Counted from the first letter of the stretch, positions 23,481 to 34,731 are shown. The stretch: 64,000 bases of DNA from Sympetrum striolatum (GCA_947579665.1 OX388345.1:36485849-36549848), one strand, 5' to 3'. The notes: generated from the letters alone by a model not told the origin. Made by a program: numbers and translations.

Positions 23481-25180
23481 GACAGATTGGGAATGTATGC
23501 GATATTGAGGGTGGTGAAGGATACGTTCGTGGAAGGAGGAATGAATTGTTACGAAAAGTAGAAGCTATTGCACGTTTGCAAAGCGTATTTTATCAGTTGC
23601 TTCATAAAGTGATTTTGTGTTAAAATATGGAAGCATTTTATTCGCTTGAAACTTACAAGAATGAATACAGTATTTCTTTTATCCTTATTCTATAGAATAT
23701 CTACACTAGCTGATTCCGTTTCAATGAAGGATGTATCGTAATTCTTTCCTTGCATGTTAGATTCGACTGTGGATGGAAGGCTATAGGCTTCTTTGGTATA
23801 CTATTCGTTATCAATATTGTGTGTTCTTCATTTTCCTCTATTGCTTTTCTTTTCTGGGGATGACAATTGCTGTGAAATTCATAAAAAATTTTTTCACGGT
23901 TATAGTAATCTATTTATTATAATACATTTTCAAGTTCAAGGTAGGTAATATTAATTTGGCGCTGTGTATATGCATATATGCATTAACATGAGAAATTTCT
24001 AACTCGTAAAAAATATCAAGTAACAATTTACCAAATAGTAGCATGCCTACTAATTATGTCAAGAAAAATCTTCCTTGTGAACATTTTTTGACTGACATAC
24101 TATATTAGATTGGTTTTACGTGGTTGAGAAACGTTTTGGAATGAAAACTATAAAAACCTGTTTTATAGATTCTACAATTATATGAACTGATATTCTATAT
24201 CGTAATTAATATCTAATGTTAAAGAATATTATACAAGTATTGGAATACGTTGATATTTTGAATTATATTGTTCTAAATTCATGAGAAGAATGAGTAGAAT
24301 TCCAGTGGAAGACCGGCCGACCGGAAGGTAACTTTCGCAGAAACTCTCAGAATTTGAAGTAACTCATCAGTTCTCATTGTTCAATAATGATTTCTTATTT
24401 CTAAGAGAGAAATAATTATGGCCTGTCGAAATAGAAGGAGATAGTTGAAAATGAAATCGATAAATATGCACTTTTTGAGGAAAAAAGAACTTTTCCGGCT
24501 TTCATTTCACCTTCGAACAGACCTTCTCTCTTTAAAGAAGAATCAAAGGAGGACCTTGACAAAAAATAAAAAAAATCAGTTTTCATGGCTATGAGGGAAT
24601 CAGCACGACTTCGGACTGCAAAATCCCCTCCTCTTAAATGACATGGCTTCCGGAAAATCCATAAACCGAAAATCATCTCCAAATCTCTTGTACGTTGTCT
24701 CTGAGGATCCTCAGTAAATGAGTCAAGGAGAGATTCCATTCGAAGTTTTACTCGGAAATTAAAACTTAGCAGATATGTTAGGTAATTGGAATGTAGTCAC
24801 ATAATCACCATTGATCAGATCGTCTTATATTCGTTCTACTGATCCCTCTGAGGACCAAACTAAAAAAAAACAATCCGGATAGATCGAGATAATGGCAAAG
24901 CGAGTGCTGATTTGGTTGAGAAGAGTTTTCAATCTCGTTAAATGGCAGTCATTATATTCCTCTCTTTCTAAAACGATTTTAATTCCTTTACTGGTAGTCA
25001 TACCTTTGACACTTTATCTTTCGAGAGAATTTTTTCTCCCGCGACCTTTTTAAAACGTGAGCTTCAATGCTTGAAAAATAGGAAATACCTGCTAATGATT
25101 AGGGAAAGGTGATCAATTGGCAGGAATAGGTGAACGCTTTGATGCCCTTTTTACCTTTGGGTAAACAGGGGTTATACATA
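23480..25180. other. no gene seen
   Basis: AT-rich sequence. A 107-codon minus-strand frame (24,739-24,416) has no motif, and its composition matches its flanks. Confidence 0.45.
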
Positions 25181-25184
25181 TCGG

Positions 25185-25245
25185 CATGACTAGGACTCGA
25201 ATCCTGGTGTTTCACTTTCCGAACAAATGTTTATTGAAATATAAG
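25185..25245 (-). repeat. SINE-like fragment
   Basis: On the minus strand CACCAGGATTCGAGTCCTAG contains a good polymerase III B box. The preceding sequence is too diverged to confirm an A box. Confidence 0.35.
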
Positions 25246-26320
25246 TCTACTCCGATATTCTACGATTGCATAAACCTGTGCCTACGGTAATATATACGTA
25301 ATCAGGCAAAATGTCAATTATTCATCTCCTTGGAGTATTTATAATGTTTCTTTATTTCTTTCTAAATTTATGGGCTACTGTTCTCTCTCACCACCATAAA
25401 TATTTATGGCTACTATTAAACGATTTTCATTTCATCGTGCAAATATTTTGATACCGAGCCCACCCTTATCAACCCCGTTTAGGAAACCTTTATAATTCTC
25501 GCAATATCTCCCATCGGTCGTTACCTTAGTTACAGATATCGCCGGAGTTGTTTATTAGTAATACAGTAGCAAGGTTTTATTACCCGCTGATATAAAAAGG
25601 CATTCATTATCTCGTCTGGTTACGTCACCCGGAATCCTGTTGTCGTCAGCGAAATATAAATCGCAGTCAACATCCCACGGATCGCTTTTCTCAACTCATT
25701 AAATCGAATTCTCGGGGTGTAAATAAAGGATTCTGGAAAAGTGTACGTCGACAATATTCCGTGAAGAGATTTGCGCGGATTGTTTTCGGATCGTTCAATT
25801 AGTTTTTTCGGTTTATTTTTGCTTTTCGCTTCAAGTCAGCCCCCCCATCCATCGACTCTCTAAACCCCGGTCGCTACTCCGTACATCCTCCTCCTGCATC
25901 AACAATAACATGCGAGGCTACTGGAAGTCTCGTGGTTTTCGGAGAATCCTGTGCAGTCAGCTCGATCTAGACCCTCGGTTTTATTTCTGGAATTGGCCCA
26001 CGATGGAGTGCGCTCGCTGATAAGGCGACCCTCCTCATTTTGCCCTCTCTCTCTGTCATTTCCTTCCTCTTCCCCACTTTCTCTTTATTTCTCTCTCCCC
26101 CCATCATTTGTAATTTCATTTCCTTCATTGAGATTTATCTCCTTTTGTTAATTTTTATTTTGAATTTATCTATAATTAGTGTCATTTGTGAAGATTTTTT
26201 ATTCGATTTGATTGCTTGAAGTGAATGTGTATTTTCCCCTGTCTTTTTTTTATTATTTTGATCTATTCTCTGCCTGTCTTTCATAACTCTTTTCATTCTC
26301 CTTCATCACAAAATCCAGTT
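25245..26320. other. no gene; pyrimidine-rich patch
   Basis: Unique-looking DNA. From about 26,020 to 26,150 the plus strand is strongly C and T rich, which creates the low-complexity frame at 25,951-26,151. Confidence 0.4.
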
Positions 26321-26324
26321 CTCT

Positions 26325-26567
26325 ATTTGTAGGTTTCGCAGGTTTTTCACACTCCCCTTCCTGTGAGTGTTTTCCTGCAGTGGAAATTTTTTTCTGAGCC
26401 CTCACCTTAGGTTTTTTTTTTTAATCCATATATTAGTTTTCTTCGTGTACGTTTTCAAACCATGTCTTTCTTTCTGTTTCTCATATGACGATGGGTTGGA
26501 TGTAAGAATAGACTTCCTAGTCTCAATCTCGCCCGAGTGAAGACCTTTTATTATTATTATTATCTCT
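26325..26567 (+). repeat. interspersed repeat, (TTA)n-tailed, copy 1
   Basis: Shares ordered words with copies at 44.3 kb (minus) and 47.95 kb (plus): GGTTTCGCAGGTTTTTC, a segment near CCTGCAGTGGAAATTTTT, GGATGTAAGAATAGAC, CTAGTCTCAATCTCGCCC, and a final TTTTATTATTATTATTAT. The fixed 3' end with a TTA tract suits the 3' UTR of a non-LTR retrotransposon or its SINE partner. Confidence 0.7.
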
Positions 26568-26569
26568 TA

Positions 26570-27825
26570 TCTATCTCGTTTCCCAACTCGTTGAAGCTAC
26601 ATTAAAGCCACGCTCTCATATTCAATCATGACCCGCGAATCCATGACCGTATAAGCAGGTGTATTGAAGGAACGGTATTGGAAACTAAACTGCGTATCAC
26701 GATGTATGAATACGTTTTTTTTACTGAGATGTTGAGGTCGATTTCTACAAATAAGTGGTGATAATATTATTTAATGCTTTTCCTACGGGGATTTGAAAAG
26801 AAGGGCTGAGAGTTTTTGCCTGTTTATGCCCGATATCTTTGAAATACGAGCTCTGGTCGATTTACAAACATCGTGAATAAAAGAGCTGGTATAAATGCCT
26901 CCATTTCTGTACAATGAATTCAGGACAGTCTGTTTTAGTTCAATAAATTCCATCAATGGTGATTTGTTACGCACTAACGTATAGAAAACTGAAAACATTC
27001 ATTTAAGCAATGCTTCCTTTTCTCTCTCGGCACCCGGATAGATTTGTAGAACTCTAAATAATAAGTTTGCTACTGTCGATATGTTTTGAAATTGGAAAAC
27101 ACATCTATAGATTGCACCATTGTTAAATTAAATTAAAATTCCTGTGAAACTGCAAAATATATCGCAAAATAAATTAAGTTGTTGTAATTGTTGTAGGAAT
27201 TAGTTTCCTTCTATAGAAATATTACGAGTAGTAAAGAACTTATCCTCTGTGCACTAATGTGCCGCCCACACCTGTTAGAAAGATTAACTGCGAGAATAGG
27301 GCCTGTTGTTATAATGCATAGTTAAGATGGTTTAACTATGATGCAAACAGTATTATAATGTATAATTAAAATTCTATAATTAATTAGAATTTTACAGTAG
27401 CATTTAAAATAATGATTAACTTAAGTCCCAGATTGAGTAAGCTTCAAATTTTCGATTCCGGTCAATCATAATATACGCCATACTTCTTAATTGCAGCTAG
27501 GCTTACTCTTAATTAGTTAGCAACTAATACGATTGTGAATTTTTTAATCAAGCCTAGATCTGGTACTTACTAATGTCTGCGTGATTCATGAATTTAATTA
27601 TCGACTAAAGTAAAGTTTTTTTTAAGATTTAAATTGAAGTTTGCAATTACTACATGCTAGCTATACATTATTATACCGGGCCCAGGATTAACCTGCTTTT
27701 ATTTTGTATACCTGTTAATAGAAATTAATTACGTCTTACAGGCGTACTGATTACGTGGAAATACCTCGAATCCAGTTTTTGGTAAAACAAAATAAAGGTT
27801 TGTTACCGATAATCATCCCTTAATC
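26570..27825. other. no gene seen
   Basis: AT-rich. The 26,783-26,998 minus-strand frame is not recognised. Confidence 0.45.
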
Positions 27826-27830
27826 ATCTG

Positions 27831-27905
27831 TCCAGGAGGTAGGGTGGGGAAATTGCGGCCTTCGGGCCACGTGTGGATTTAGGGGTCTTCGATGCGGCCT
27901 TTCAT
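27831..27905 (+). mobile_element. hAT-like terminal fragment
   Basis: GGTAGGGTGGGGAAATTGCG followed by GCCTTCGGGCCACGTGTGG resembles the GGGGTGGCC...GCGGGCC(A/G)CATGTGG termini common in hAT elements. No partner end is seen. Confidence 0.25.
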
Positions 27906-28021
27906 TCTTCTTCTCGCTAATTCGTGTATTTAAATAATTATGTTCCAAATATAAAGCTATTTGTTACCAATGACGTCAAGGTTACTAAAATGGGAAATGT
28001 TCGTTTGTAGTTCACCCAGGG

Positions 28022-28419
28022 ATGGAATTCGTTTTTTCATATACAACTTTGATCTTCATATCAAGGAGCTTCCAGGTAATGGCTCTTAGAATATTTAATG
28101 CCTTACCAAGTGCAATAAAGGAGAGTAATATCAATGCATTTTCAAACAAAATGAAAATATTTTTAACAGATAAAGTTTACTACAGCGTAGAAGAATTTAT
28201 AATCGAAAAGAAAGTGTGATTAAACTCTATATTGCTACTAAATATCATGTATTTTGAGTGTGTTATGTTATTGTAATTCATTATGTATTGAATTTTTATT
28301 ATTCATTATTCCAAAATTATTATGTACATTATGTATTCTATTCATTATGTATTGACTGTCTGTGAATATGTTGATTGACTTGTCCTATACATGCCTATGT
28401 ATGCCTCTGGATTAATAAA

Positions 28420-28453
<34 letters not shown>
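28022..28453 (+). mobile_element. non-LTR retrotransposon 3' end (C-terminus plus UTR)
   Basis: An open frame ends LRIFNALPSAIKESNI, then FSNKMKIFLTDKVYYSVEEF. This is the characteristic tail after the RT in many Jockey/CR1-group proteins (phi-FN.LP..IK ... FK..LK.FL ... YYS..EF). About 200 bp of AT-rich 3' UTR with repeated ATTATGTATT words follows, then GGATTAATAAATATT running into an ATT microsatellite (28,424-28,453) as the tail. Everything 5' of the last ~50 codons is missing. The stop is TGA at 28,217. Confidence 0.75.
28424..28453. repeat. (ATT)n microsatellite
   Basis: About ten ATT triplets at the 3' end of the retrotransposon tail. Confidence 0.9.
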
Positions 28454-28455
28454 TG

Positions 28456-28650
28456 CATGAAGAATATTAGTGATTGGCATGCCTACATGATAACATTCCA
28501 ACGCCAAGGTCCCTGGTTCGAATCCCGAATATCCAGATTTTTCTAGCAAGGGAATGGTCATATATGTTTGTCTTTTGTTACTGTTATTACTTCACTGTAA
28601 ATTGGCGTTTTGCTGTATGTGAGGGATTGATAAATAAATAAAAATAAATA
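28456..28650 (+). repeat. tRNA-derived SINE
   Basis: B box TGGTTCGAATCCCGAAT, then a body with GATTTTTCTAGCAAGGGAAT and TTTGTTACTGTTATTACTTC that parallels the minus-strand SINE at 1.6-1.8 kb. It ends in GGGATTGATAAATAAATAAA and an A-rich tail. It starts immediately after the ATT tail of the LINE fragment. Confidence 0.6.
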
Positions 28651-28660
28651 CGGAAGACAG

Positions 28661-28777
28661 GGGCTCCCGGATAGCCATAGCGAGATAGAAACAGTCTCGG
28701 GTTGGATTCCCGGTGGAAACCCATGTGCACAATGACCGAAGCCATCAAAGCACTTTTGACAATACTACTACAACTAC
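28661..28777 (+). repeat. tRNA-derived SINE, GGGCTCCCGG family
   Basis: Starts GGGCTCCCGGATAGCCAT, with a decayed anticodon region and B-box area (CTCGGGTTGGATTCCCGGTGG). A tail AATGACCGAAGCCATCAAAG leads to ACAATACTACTACAACTA. It is a diverged plus-strand copy of the SINE at 34,732-34,866. The two SINEs and the LINE tail abut, giving nested or serial insertions. Confidence 0.7.
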
Positions 28778-28875
28778 GGACCAGATATCGGCATGGTGGC
28801 TTCACAAGCACCCTTTCGTATGCGATGGAATGTTCAATTTGGACTTCCGGCGGTGAAAGGTTCCATACCCCTGTA

Positions 28876-29283
28876 CTAGAGGGGATCTGACCGATTGACC
28901 GACAATCATTTGACCGACGGACCGATTGAATGACAGTTCAGTTGAAAGACATTGTTTTTGCATTCGCGGTCCCAAAAACCTCTATGACAGAAGATAATTA
29001 TAATTTTTAATTTGTAAAAACAGTTGGCAAGTCAACCTGATATTCCTATATAATTATTTAAACTTAGATTAAAATTTACGAGTAGTTATTAACGAAATAT
29101 AAATGTATTAAACTAATCGTTAGTTATTAATTAAATAATTTTGGATAAGAAGTAATTGATTTTTACAATTATCAACTAATGCAGCTATTTCTTCATCTAT
29201 GATTGTAAATCTTATAGAAGAGCCTTTGGCCAATTGGTCCGTCGGTCAAACGATGTCGGTCAATCGGACTAGACCCGTGCTAG
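28876..29283. mobile_element. MITE with ~52-bp inverted termini
   Basis: The left arm from 28,876 reads CTAGAGGGGATCTGACCG, then ATTGACCGACAATCATTTG and ACCGACGGACCGATTG. The inverted right arm, ending at 29,283, reads CTAGCACGGGTCTAGTCCG, then ATTGACCGACATCGTTTG and ACCGACGGACCAATTG. The interior of about 300 bp is AT-rich and non-coding. I could not establish the target duplication, so the superfamily is open. Confidence 0.7.
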
Positions 29284-29294
29284 AGCCTACTATT

Positions 29295-29400
29295 GTCCTG
29301 CCAAGATAGCTCAATTAGCTATAGCATTCACTCTGAGTGTGGAGGATCTAGGTCCGTGTCCCGATACTCTCAAATTTTTTTCGTGTCCGTTTTTCTAGGG
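29295..29400 (+). repeat. tRNA-derived SINE head
   Basis: A tRNA-like arrangement: A-box-like GATAGCTCAATTAGCTATAG, a middle with CACTCTGAGTGTGGAGGATC, and a degraded B box (TAGGTCCGTGTCCC). A T-rich stretch resembling the SINE bodies elsewhere in the window follows. It closes the 28.0-29.4 kb repeat cluster. Confidence 0.5.
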
Positions 29401-31600
29401 AGTAAACGATAACGAGTTTTCCGTTGTTACAGAAAAAACCCTGAATTCAAATTATTTTCGGATATTCCAGGAGATGAGCTTATAGAGCACAGAACTGAAT
29501 CAAATCATCCATTAAATTCCACGTTCAATGCAATTATTTAACACTGTTGCACGAAATTTCCAATTAAATCCCTTCTCTCTTCCCAATTAGCGAAACGGAG
29601 TCGATGCTACGGACGGATGAATTGCATAAAACTCTCTTCTGCTCATTTTTCAAACATTCCTCCCGTCAGCTGTTCTGCGTCAAAGCAGATTATTCCGCCA
29701 ATTCGATGGACTCTGTCCTCAACTTTCACGTGTCTTTCGATGCCGGTGCACAAAGAGCAATTTAATATGGAAATGCCGCGTAACGGAAATAAATTCTCGT
29801 CCGACGAGATAAATTCGAAACACCAAACTTTCATCATTCGGAACCGCTGGAAATGGTTTTGCCTTCGCAATTTCGGTCCTCCGTTGTGAGCACGTGCTAC
29901 TATCCAATCCCCATCACTCAGCTTCCTATCGGCACGCTGGACCGTGCGTGGGAGGAAATATTGGAACGTAGAAAAGTGATGAATGGGAGGTGCAGACGGA
30001 GAAGAGACTCGATCCATGAGGAAAGAACGTTTATGAGAGGGACTGCGAGGCTTTGAGGTTCAAAGATTTCTACTTTCCGGCAAAATTATCATTAATTTAT
30101 TATAATTTATTTCATTTGATTACTTAAGTAATTACTTGATAATTATTTGATTTATCAAATAATATACAGATGATGAAATTATACTCCTTCTAATAAAGCT
30201 GACACAGTTATTGTTACATGTGGAATTGGGTCGTTATAACGTAAAATCCTTCTCTTGAAATCTTTTCACCTATTAATTCACTCCTTTCTTTCATTTATTG
30301 AAGGGAAATCTTTAGCTTGTGTATTATTCTTGTTTGGTTTATATGTATTCTTATACTTATATTTATATATGTTATTTTTCCCTTTCTGTTAAAATTCATT
30401 GTAATTGGTCAAATTGGCCGTTTATGAATCTCATTGAAATAAATGAAAAAAGTATGAGAAGGAAACGCTAAGTACCCATGTAAGCCATAATTATTGTAAA
30501 AGTGTTTTTGTAATAACTAAATGTTCATCTTCAGTAAAAGTGATTTCTTAAGAGATATTGACCACATTGTTCTAGTGGTAATCAAGCTCCCAGCGAAAAT
30601 TAGTAGCAGGCCAATAACAGCTTACCTAGGAGTCACTACGTTCTCAACTACGAAAGAGGCTATTCCTGTTTTTCTCTCATGAGAGTAAATAACTCAGTGA
30701 ATTAACATTAATTATATCCAAAAGGGTTATTGGTTGAAAATTTTAACCTCCAGCAACAAAGTTTTAATTTTAATTGAAAGCACAAGCACTCAACTTTTCT
30801 CATTGTCAGTTATGAAACGGGATTAAATTGTGACAGAGAGACTTGTATGCGATCCGCTACACACAACTAGATTGGCCCTGCATTTAGCCCTCACTGTCCT
30901 CATTTCTGTCCTTCTCTCATCTCATCTCATGCATCTCTCACTCGAAATGCATTATTACTCGTATATGACATAAGAAGTACTCGTACATATTTAAAAACGG
31001 CGCTTAATAACCGAGTAACTCTCATTTAGTTTTTACATTTAAACTCAATGTGAGTAAAAATAAGGTCGACAAATCATAACAGTTCAACTGCAATTAACCA
31101 AATCCTCACATTTTATCTTAAGCGATTGTTATATTTTCTTCTATTTACTGGGATTTACTATAAATGATGTGCATGCTACTAAGATAAGGGAGAGTGCTTG
31201 CAAGTGTGCACGCAAAAACAGTAGATTCGGCAATGGGAAAATTCATGTTCGAAAGTTCACGCAATAACCCAAGGTTAGGAATCTTCAAAATTTAGATAGA
31301 ACAGCAGGATTTGCACGAAAGGTTATGGCATCGTGGCAGGCGAGAAATGCAGAATTGGAGTGAAGAAAGTGGCTGCCAAGTGGATAAGCAGAATGGTGGA
31401 TTCCCATTATTCGGAAGCGACGCCGAAGCATTGAATGAACGAGAATAGGAAGGAAATGAATCGAACAATGAAAGAGCGATCGATGGGGTGATAGGAGATG
31501 GGGTCACATGATTCTCTCCAACGTGTGTAAGAAAAGTTAAGTGTGTAAGTTCAGTTAGAGGGGCAGTTACGTTGAAATGCGATGAGTAGACTTAAAGGTT
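29400..31600. other. no assignable gene; open frames on both strands
   Basis: From 29,580 to 30,060 composition is richer in C and G and frames are open on both strands: 90 codons plus at 29,617, and 124 codons minus at 30,017-29,643. I recognise no domain in any of them. Coding on the two strands is mutually exclusive, so most or all are chance. The rest is AT-rich. Confidence 0.35.
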
Positions 31601-31604
31601 ATTA

Positions 31605-31680
31605 CAAGGTTATTTCAGTTCGAGCCCAACGACCTGGGAATAAAATCTTATTGATTAACTACCAAGTGAGGTTATAGAGA
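31605..31680 (-). repeat. SINE-like fragment
   Basis: On the minus strand CACTTGGTAGTTAATCAATA is followed after about 20 bp by GTTGGGCTCGAACTG, an A-box and B-box-like pair at tRNA-like spacing. Weakly conserved. Confidence 0.35.
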
Positions 31681-32055
31681 GGTCGTGGATTGTTTCTGTT
31701 TTAATAGAATCATCTTCTTGGAAGTTCCTCACTCCTTATCCTGCCTATCAAGCCTCATTCCCCCCTTCTAGCCCTGGGTAACTTATGTTAGAACATTCAG
31801 GCTAAAGACTAACAGACACCCACTTGGGCTGTGGCTATGAGATTTCGTGGTAGAACTCCATGAAGGAACATTGAATTGGCGAAATTTTATCGGCCACATT
31901 ATTTATTTCGAATAACAGTTCGACTCATAGTCACAACAACTATTTTAATTAACTTTGTATTGGTAATTTAATAATGGCAACTGAGATTTGCGTATGACTT
32001 GATCTTATTGACTGAATGCATGTATAAAGACTTGGTTCCTTCCCGGCGAATATGA
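31680..32055. other. no gene seen
   Basis: No supported feature. Confidence 0.4.
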
Positions 32056-32057
32056 CG

Positions 32058-32271
32058 AATAAATTCTTCTTGGGTTCTCAGCCGGGTTAAACTGGTGTTT
32101 ATCACCGACGCGACGTTTCGGCCACAGATTCAGTAGCCATCTTCAGGGTCAAATGATGAATTCATCGTTATTCGTCAAAGCTATCCCTGAGGATGGCTGC
32201 TGAGTCTGTGGCCGAAACATGGTGGTAAACACCAGTTTAACCCGGCTGAGAACCCGAGAAGGATTTATTTG
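32058..32271. mobile_element. foldback element resembling PLE terminal repeat
   Basis: Inverted arms of about 85 bp. The left arm has GGTTCTCAGCCGGGTTAAAC, TGGTGTTTATCACC, CGTTTCGGCCACAG and AGCCATCTTCAGGG. The right arm repeats these in reverse with a few changes (AGTCTGTGGCCGAAAC, GTTTAACCCGGCTGAGAACC). Phrases of the type CGTTTCGGCC...ATCTTCAGG are familiar from inverted terminal segments of Penelope-like elements. Sequence just outside the left arm (TTCCCGGCGAATATGACG) may belong to the element. No clear target duplication was found. Confidence 0.65.
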
Positions 32272-32274
32272 CAT

Positions 32275-33070
32275 TCACGTATGCTTTGATATTCGTTTGG
32301 CTAATGAAATGTGTGCTGAATCCTGTGTACATCAGCGAGTGACTCCTATATATCTGGCGTTTTTTTTCTGCACTGATCAAGAATCAAAATATGATACATA
32401 GAAGATATGCAATGAATTTTTGGTTGCCAATCAGCACAGCTAAATGTTAATATTTTATGGAGTAATCATAGCTTATTCAGTTACATCAATTTATTACCGG
32501 AAGAGTTCTTTTTCAGTTGGATTCATCTTCTCGTTCGGGTAATGGTTAGTGACATTATTTCTTGTTGGTTCACATTTAGCGTTTAGGATAGTGAAATGAT
32601 AGGTAGAGGCAGTATTTTTACGTAATGTGTAATGCTAGTAAAACAGTAGGTGCTTAAATGTAATTATTTCTCATTTAGAGACAAAAAGTAAATCAGTCAA
32701 TATCATGGAGCAGAGAAACGGAGGATAAAAACCTATCATACTACAGAAAAATAAGAAAAAGCTTTTTAGATGTAAATAAGCTTCTGCGTCACGAAAATCT
32801 ATCTCATGAAGCCACAGCAGTGCGAATCACTTTCAGCGAATGAATCTTCATTGGGAAAGCTAACCTGACTCCAAAGTGGTACGCCAACAAATAGCGAGCG
32901 ACACGTGTTGCGTCTCTAGGACGTCACGACTAGAGTTGGCACTTTGCCCCTATCGTAATATCTTCACCACTATAAATTTTCCCATCAGTTTTTCAAAGGA
33001 TTCTCGGAAAAATTTTCCTTGCCAAAGTATCCCACGTTTGAAAGTCATATTTCGCCGATTAAATTCATTC
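32275..33070. other. probable intron; no feature seen
   Basis: AT-rich sequence upstream of the candidate exon at 33.09 kb. If that exon is real, this is intronic. Confidence 0.35.
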
Positions 33071-33089
33071 GTTTTTTCTCTCTTTCCAG

Positions 33090-33189
33090 GTGCACCATGA
33101 AGAGTTTCAACGTCGGTTTACGCCTCCCGTTAGCTGTCCCCCGAGGGAGCTCCTAGAGGCCTCACTTAGCGCTGTCATAGGATATGAAC
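33090..33189 (+). CDS. candidate internal coding exon, unknown protein
   Basis: A strong 3' splice site (TTTTTTCTCTCTTTCCAG/G, AG at 33,088-33,089) and a consensus 5' splice site (GAAC/GTGAGT, GT at 33,190-33,191) bracket exactly 100 bp. Only one frame is open. It encodes VHHEEFQRRFTPPVSC followed by PPRELLEASLSAVIGYE, leaving one base for the next codon. The other two frames stop. The peptide is of mixed, ordinary globular composition; I do not recognise the family and found no neighbouring exon. The 3' half of the exon and about 70 bp of the following intron are repeated at 33,968-34,093. If this proves to be a dispersed repeat, the exon call falls. Confidence 0.5.
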
Positions 33190-33630
33190 GTGAGTAACCA
33201 CTCCTTCTTTCAGAAGATTCAGAGAATTTAGGTGTAGGGCATATATCGGGAAACGTAAATTGTGGCGGTAACAGCAACATTTTTTTGATACTTTCCAGGG
33301 ATCATGCACGTTATTTACTGGAATTACAATTTCATCTGCTCCATTTTTAAGTCGTCATCCGATAAAATTATTCGAAAAGCTCCTTAACCAGGAACGGAGG
33401 ATTTTATTATTACTGTAACAGTATAGTTGAACCTGAAATATATCCACACACGAAACGAGCTACTATATGTTTACTCAAAATGTTGCACTAACCATTCTTA
33501 ATGTAGATCCCAAATTGCGCTGCAGTATACAAGAGTTCGTTGAAAATTATTTGATTCTGGATGGGCATCCACGCAGAATTCTAGTTGTTAATATTTTCAT
33601 TAAATTCGTCTTTCCTATTGGATCTTGAAT
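33190..33630 (+). other. putative intron following the exon
   Basis: AT-rich. Its first ~70 bp (GTGAGTAACC...GGGCATATATCGGGAAACG) are part of the local duplication; nothing else is seen. Confidence 0.35.
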
Positions 33631-33642
33631 GTATTCTTTGAA

Positions 33643-33864
33643 GGAAATGAGAAGAAATAACTTGGTTTTATTTCCACACGAAGAAGATTTATTACAAACG
33701 AGCGGTTTCAACTAAGGTCTAGTCATCTTCAGGTGGATCTGCATCACCTGAATTACTAGACGTTAGTCGAAACCGGTCGTTTGTAATAAATGTTCTTCGT
33801 GTGGAACTGAGACCTTCTCCTTTTCTTAATGGAGTTCCACAAAGTCACAGCTAGCTCGATTAAT
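33643..33864. mobile_element. foldback element with 13-bp TSD
   Basis: Flanked by the direct repeat TGTATTCTTTGAA (33,630-33,642 and 33,865-33,877). Long arms: the left has ACTTGGTTTTATTTCCACAC and GAAGAAGATTTATTACAAAC followed by GAGCGGTTTCAACTAAGGTC; the right mirrors them (CGAAACCGGTCGTTTGTAAT). The right end carries a single-copy segment (CTTTGTGGAACTCC complement, CACAGCTAGCTCG). It is the long form of the 125-bp element at 4.81 kb, in opposite orientation. GGTTTCGACTA and CATCTTCAGGTG are PLE-terminus-like. Confidence 0.85.
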
Positions 33865-33967
33865 TGTATTCTTTGAACTATAAATTACTGCTTAGCGTAA
33901 CTTCTAGGTGTTTATTATGACGTACGAACTCTAAATCCTAAAATTTGCTATCGAATGTTATTAATTT

Positions 33968-34093
33968 TGGGGGAGAGAGTTCCTAAAGGCTTCACTTAGC
34001 ACCGCCATAACGAAGGTTATGAACGTGAGTAACCTCTCCGTCTTTCAGAAGACTCCGGGAATTGGGGTGTAGGGCATATATCGGGAAACGGTA
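33968..34093 (+). repeat. duplicated exon 3' half plus intron start
   Basis: Matches 33,143-33,262 in the same orientation, with about 10-15% differences: CTTCACTTAGCACCGCCATA here against CCTCACTTAGCGCTGTCATA, then identical TATGAACGTGAGTAACC and GGGCATATATCGGGAAACG. The GTGAGT donor is retained. The acceptor and 5' half of the exon are absent, so this copy cannot be spliced in as a normal internal exon. Confidence 0.85.
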
Positions 34094-34094
34094 A

Positions 34095-34725
34095 GGTGCC
34101 ACCTGCGATATTGGTTTCGTGAGAGCGTGGTCGGCGTGAAGAAACCTTAGGAAGGCCCGGTAGCTTAGCGGTGACAAAAGAAGTAAGTTTGGAAGGGCTC
34201 TTAGGTATCTATATCAGCCCGAGAAAACGTTCGGTTTAAGTCTTCCGATGCGGTCTTTCCCACACTGAATTAATGTTATCAGCGGGATATATGGGTGTAG
34301 ACCTTTACGATCCCGTGTTAAAGGGTCTGGTTCTTCGGACCCTTAAATTTCTTTACTATCTTATTTTATAGTTAGCGCATCTCTACTACGTCACTGTATT
34401 CTCTTCCGAATTGTTTTCCTCCCGATTTCGTTCTGAGCTATTCTGTTCGGCTATTGCTTTTTTCCCCTTTCAATTTTCTTAGTTTCTCTTTATTTGATGA
34501 TGCGTTTTTTACGTTCAGTTTACATAAGTTTAACGTCACTGTTAGTAACCAGTGGTTAAATTTTTTTTTCGGACTATTATTTTGGGAATTAGCGGTACAG
34601 TGAGGTTAATGGTATTGAGGTACTTCTTTATACTCCTTATACTGATATTTACTTTGTGACCTTCAAGGAAAATTATATGTGTACCATGCTAGCTTAGTTA
34701 AGAATACACTTATTTGCTACCGGTA
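34095..34725. other. no gene seen
   Basis: Contains an A-box-like phrase (CCCGGTAGCTTAGCGGTGAC, about 34,158) without a good B box. An inverted word pair, GGGTCTGGTTCTTCGGACCC, forms a small hairpin at 34,325-34,344. Otherwise unremarkable. Confidence 0.35.
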
Positions 34726-34731
34726 TCAAAG

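Noticed and set aside
29617..30056. Open frames of 62-124 codons on both strands
   Set aside because: They are mutually exclusive and lack recognisable domains and convincing splice boundaries.
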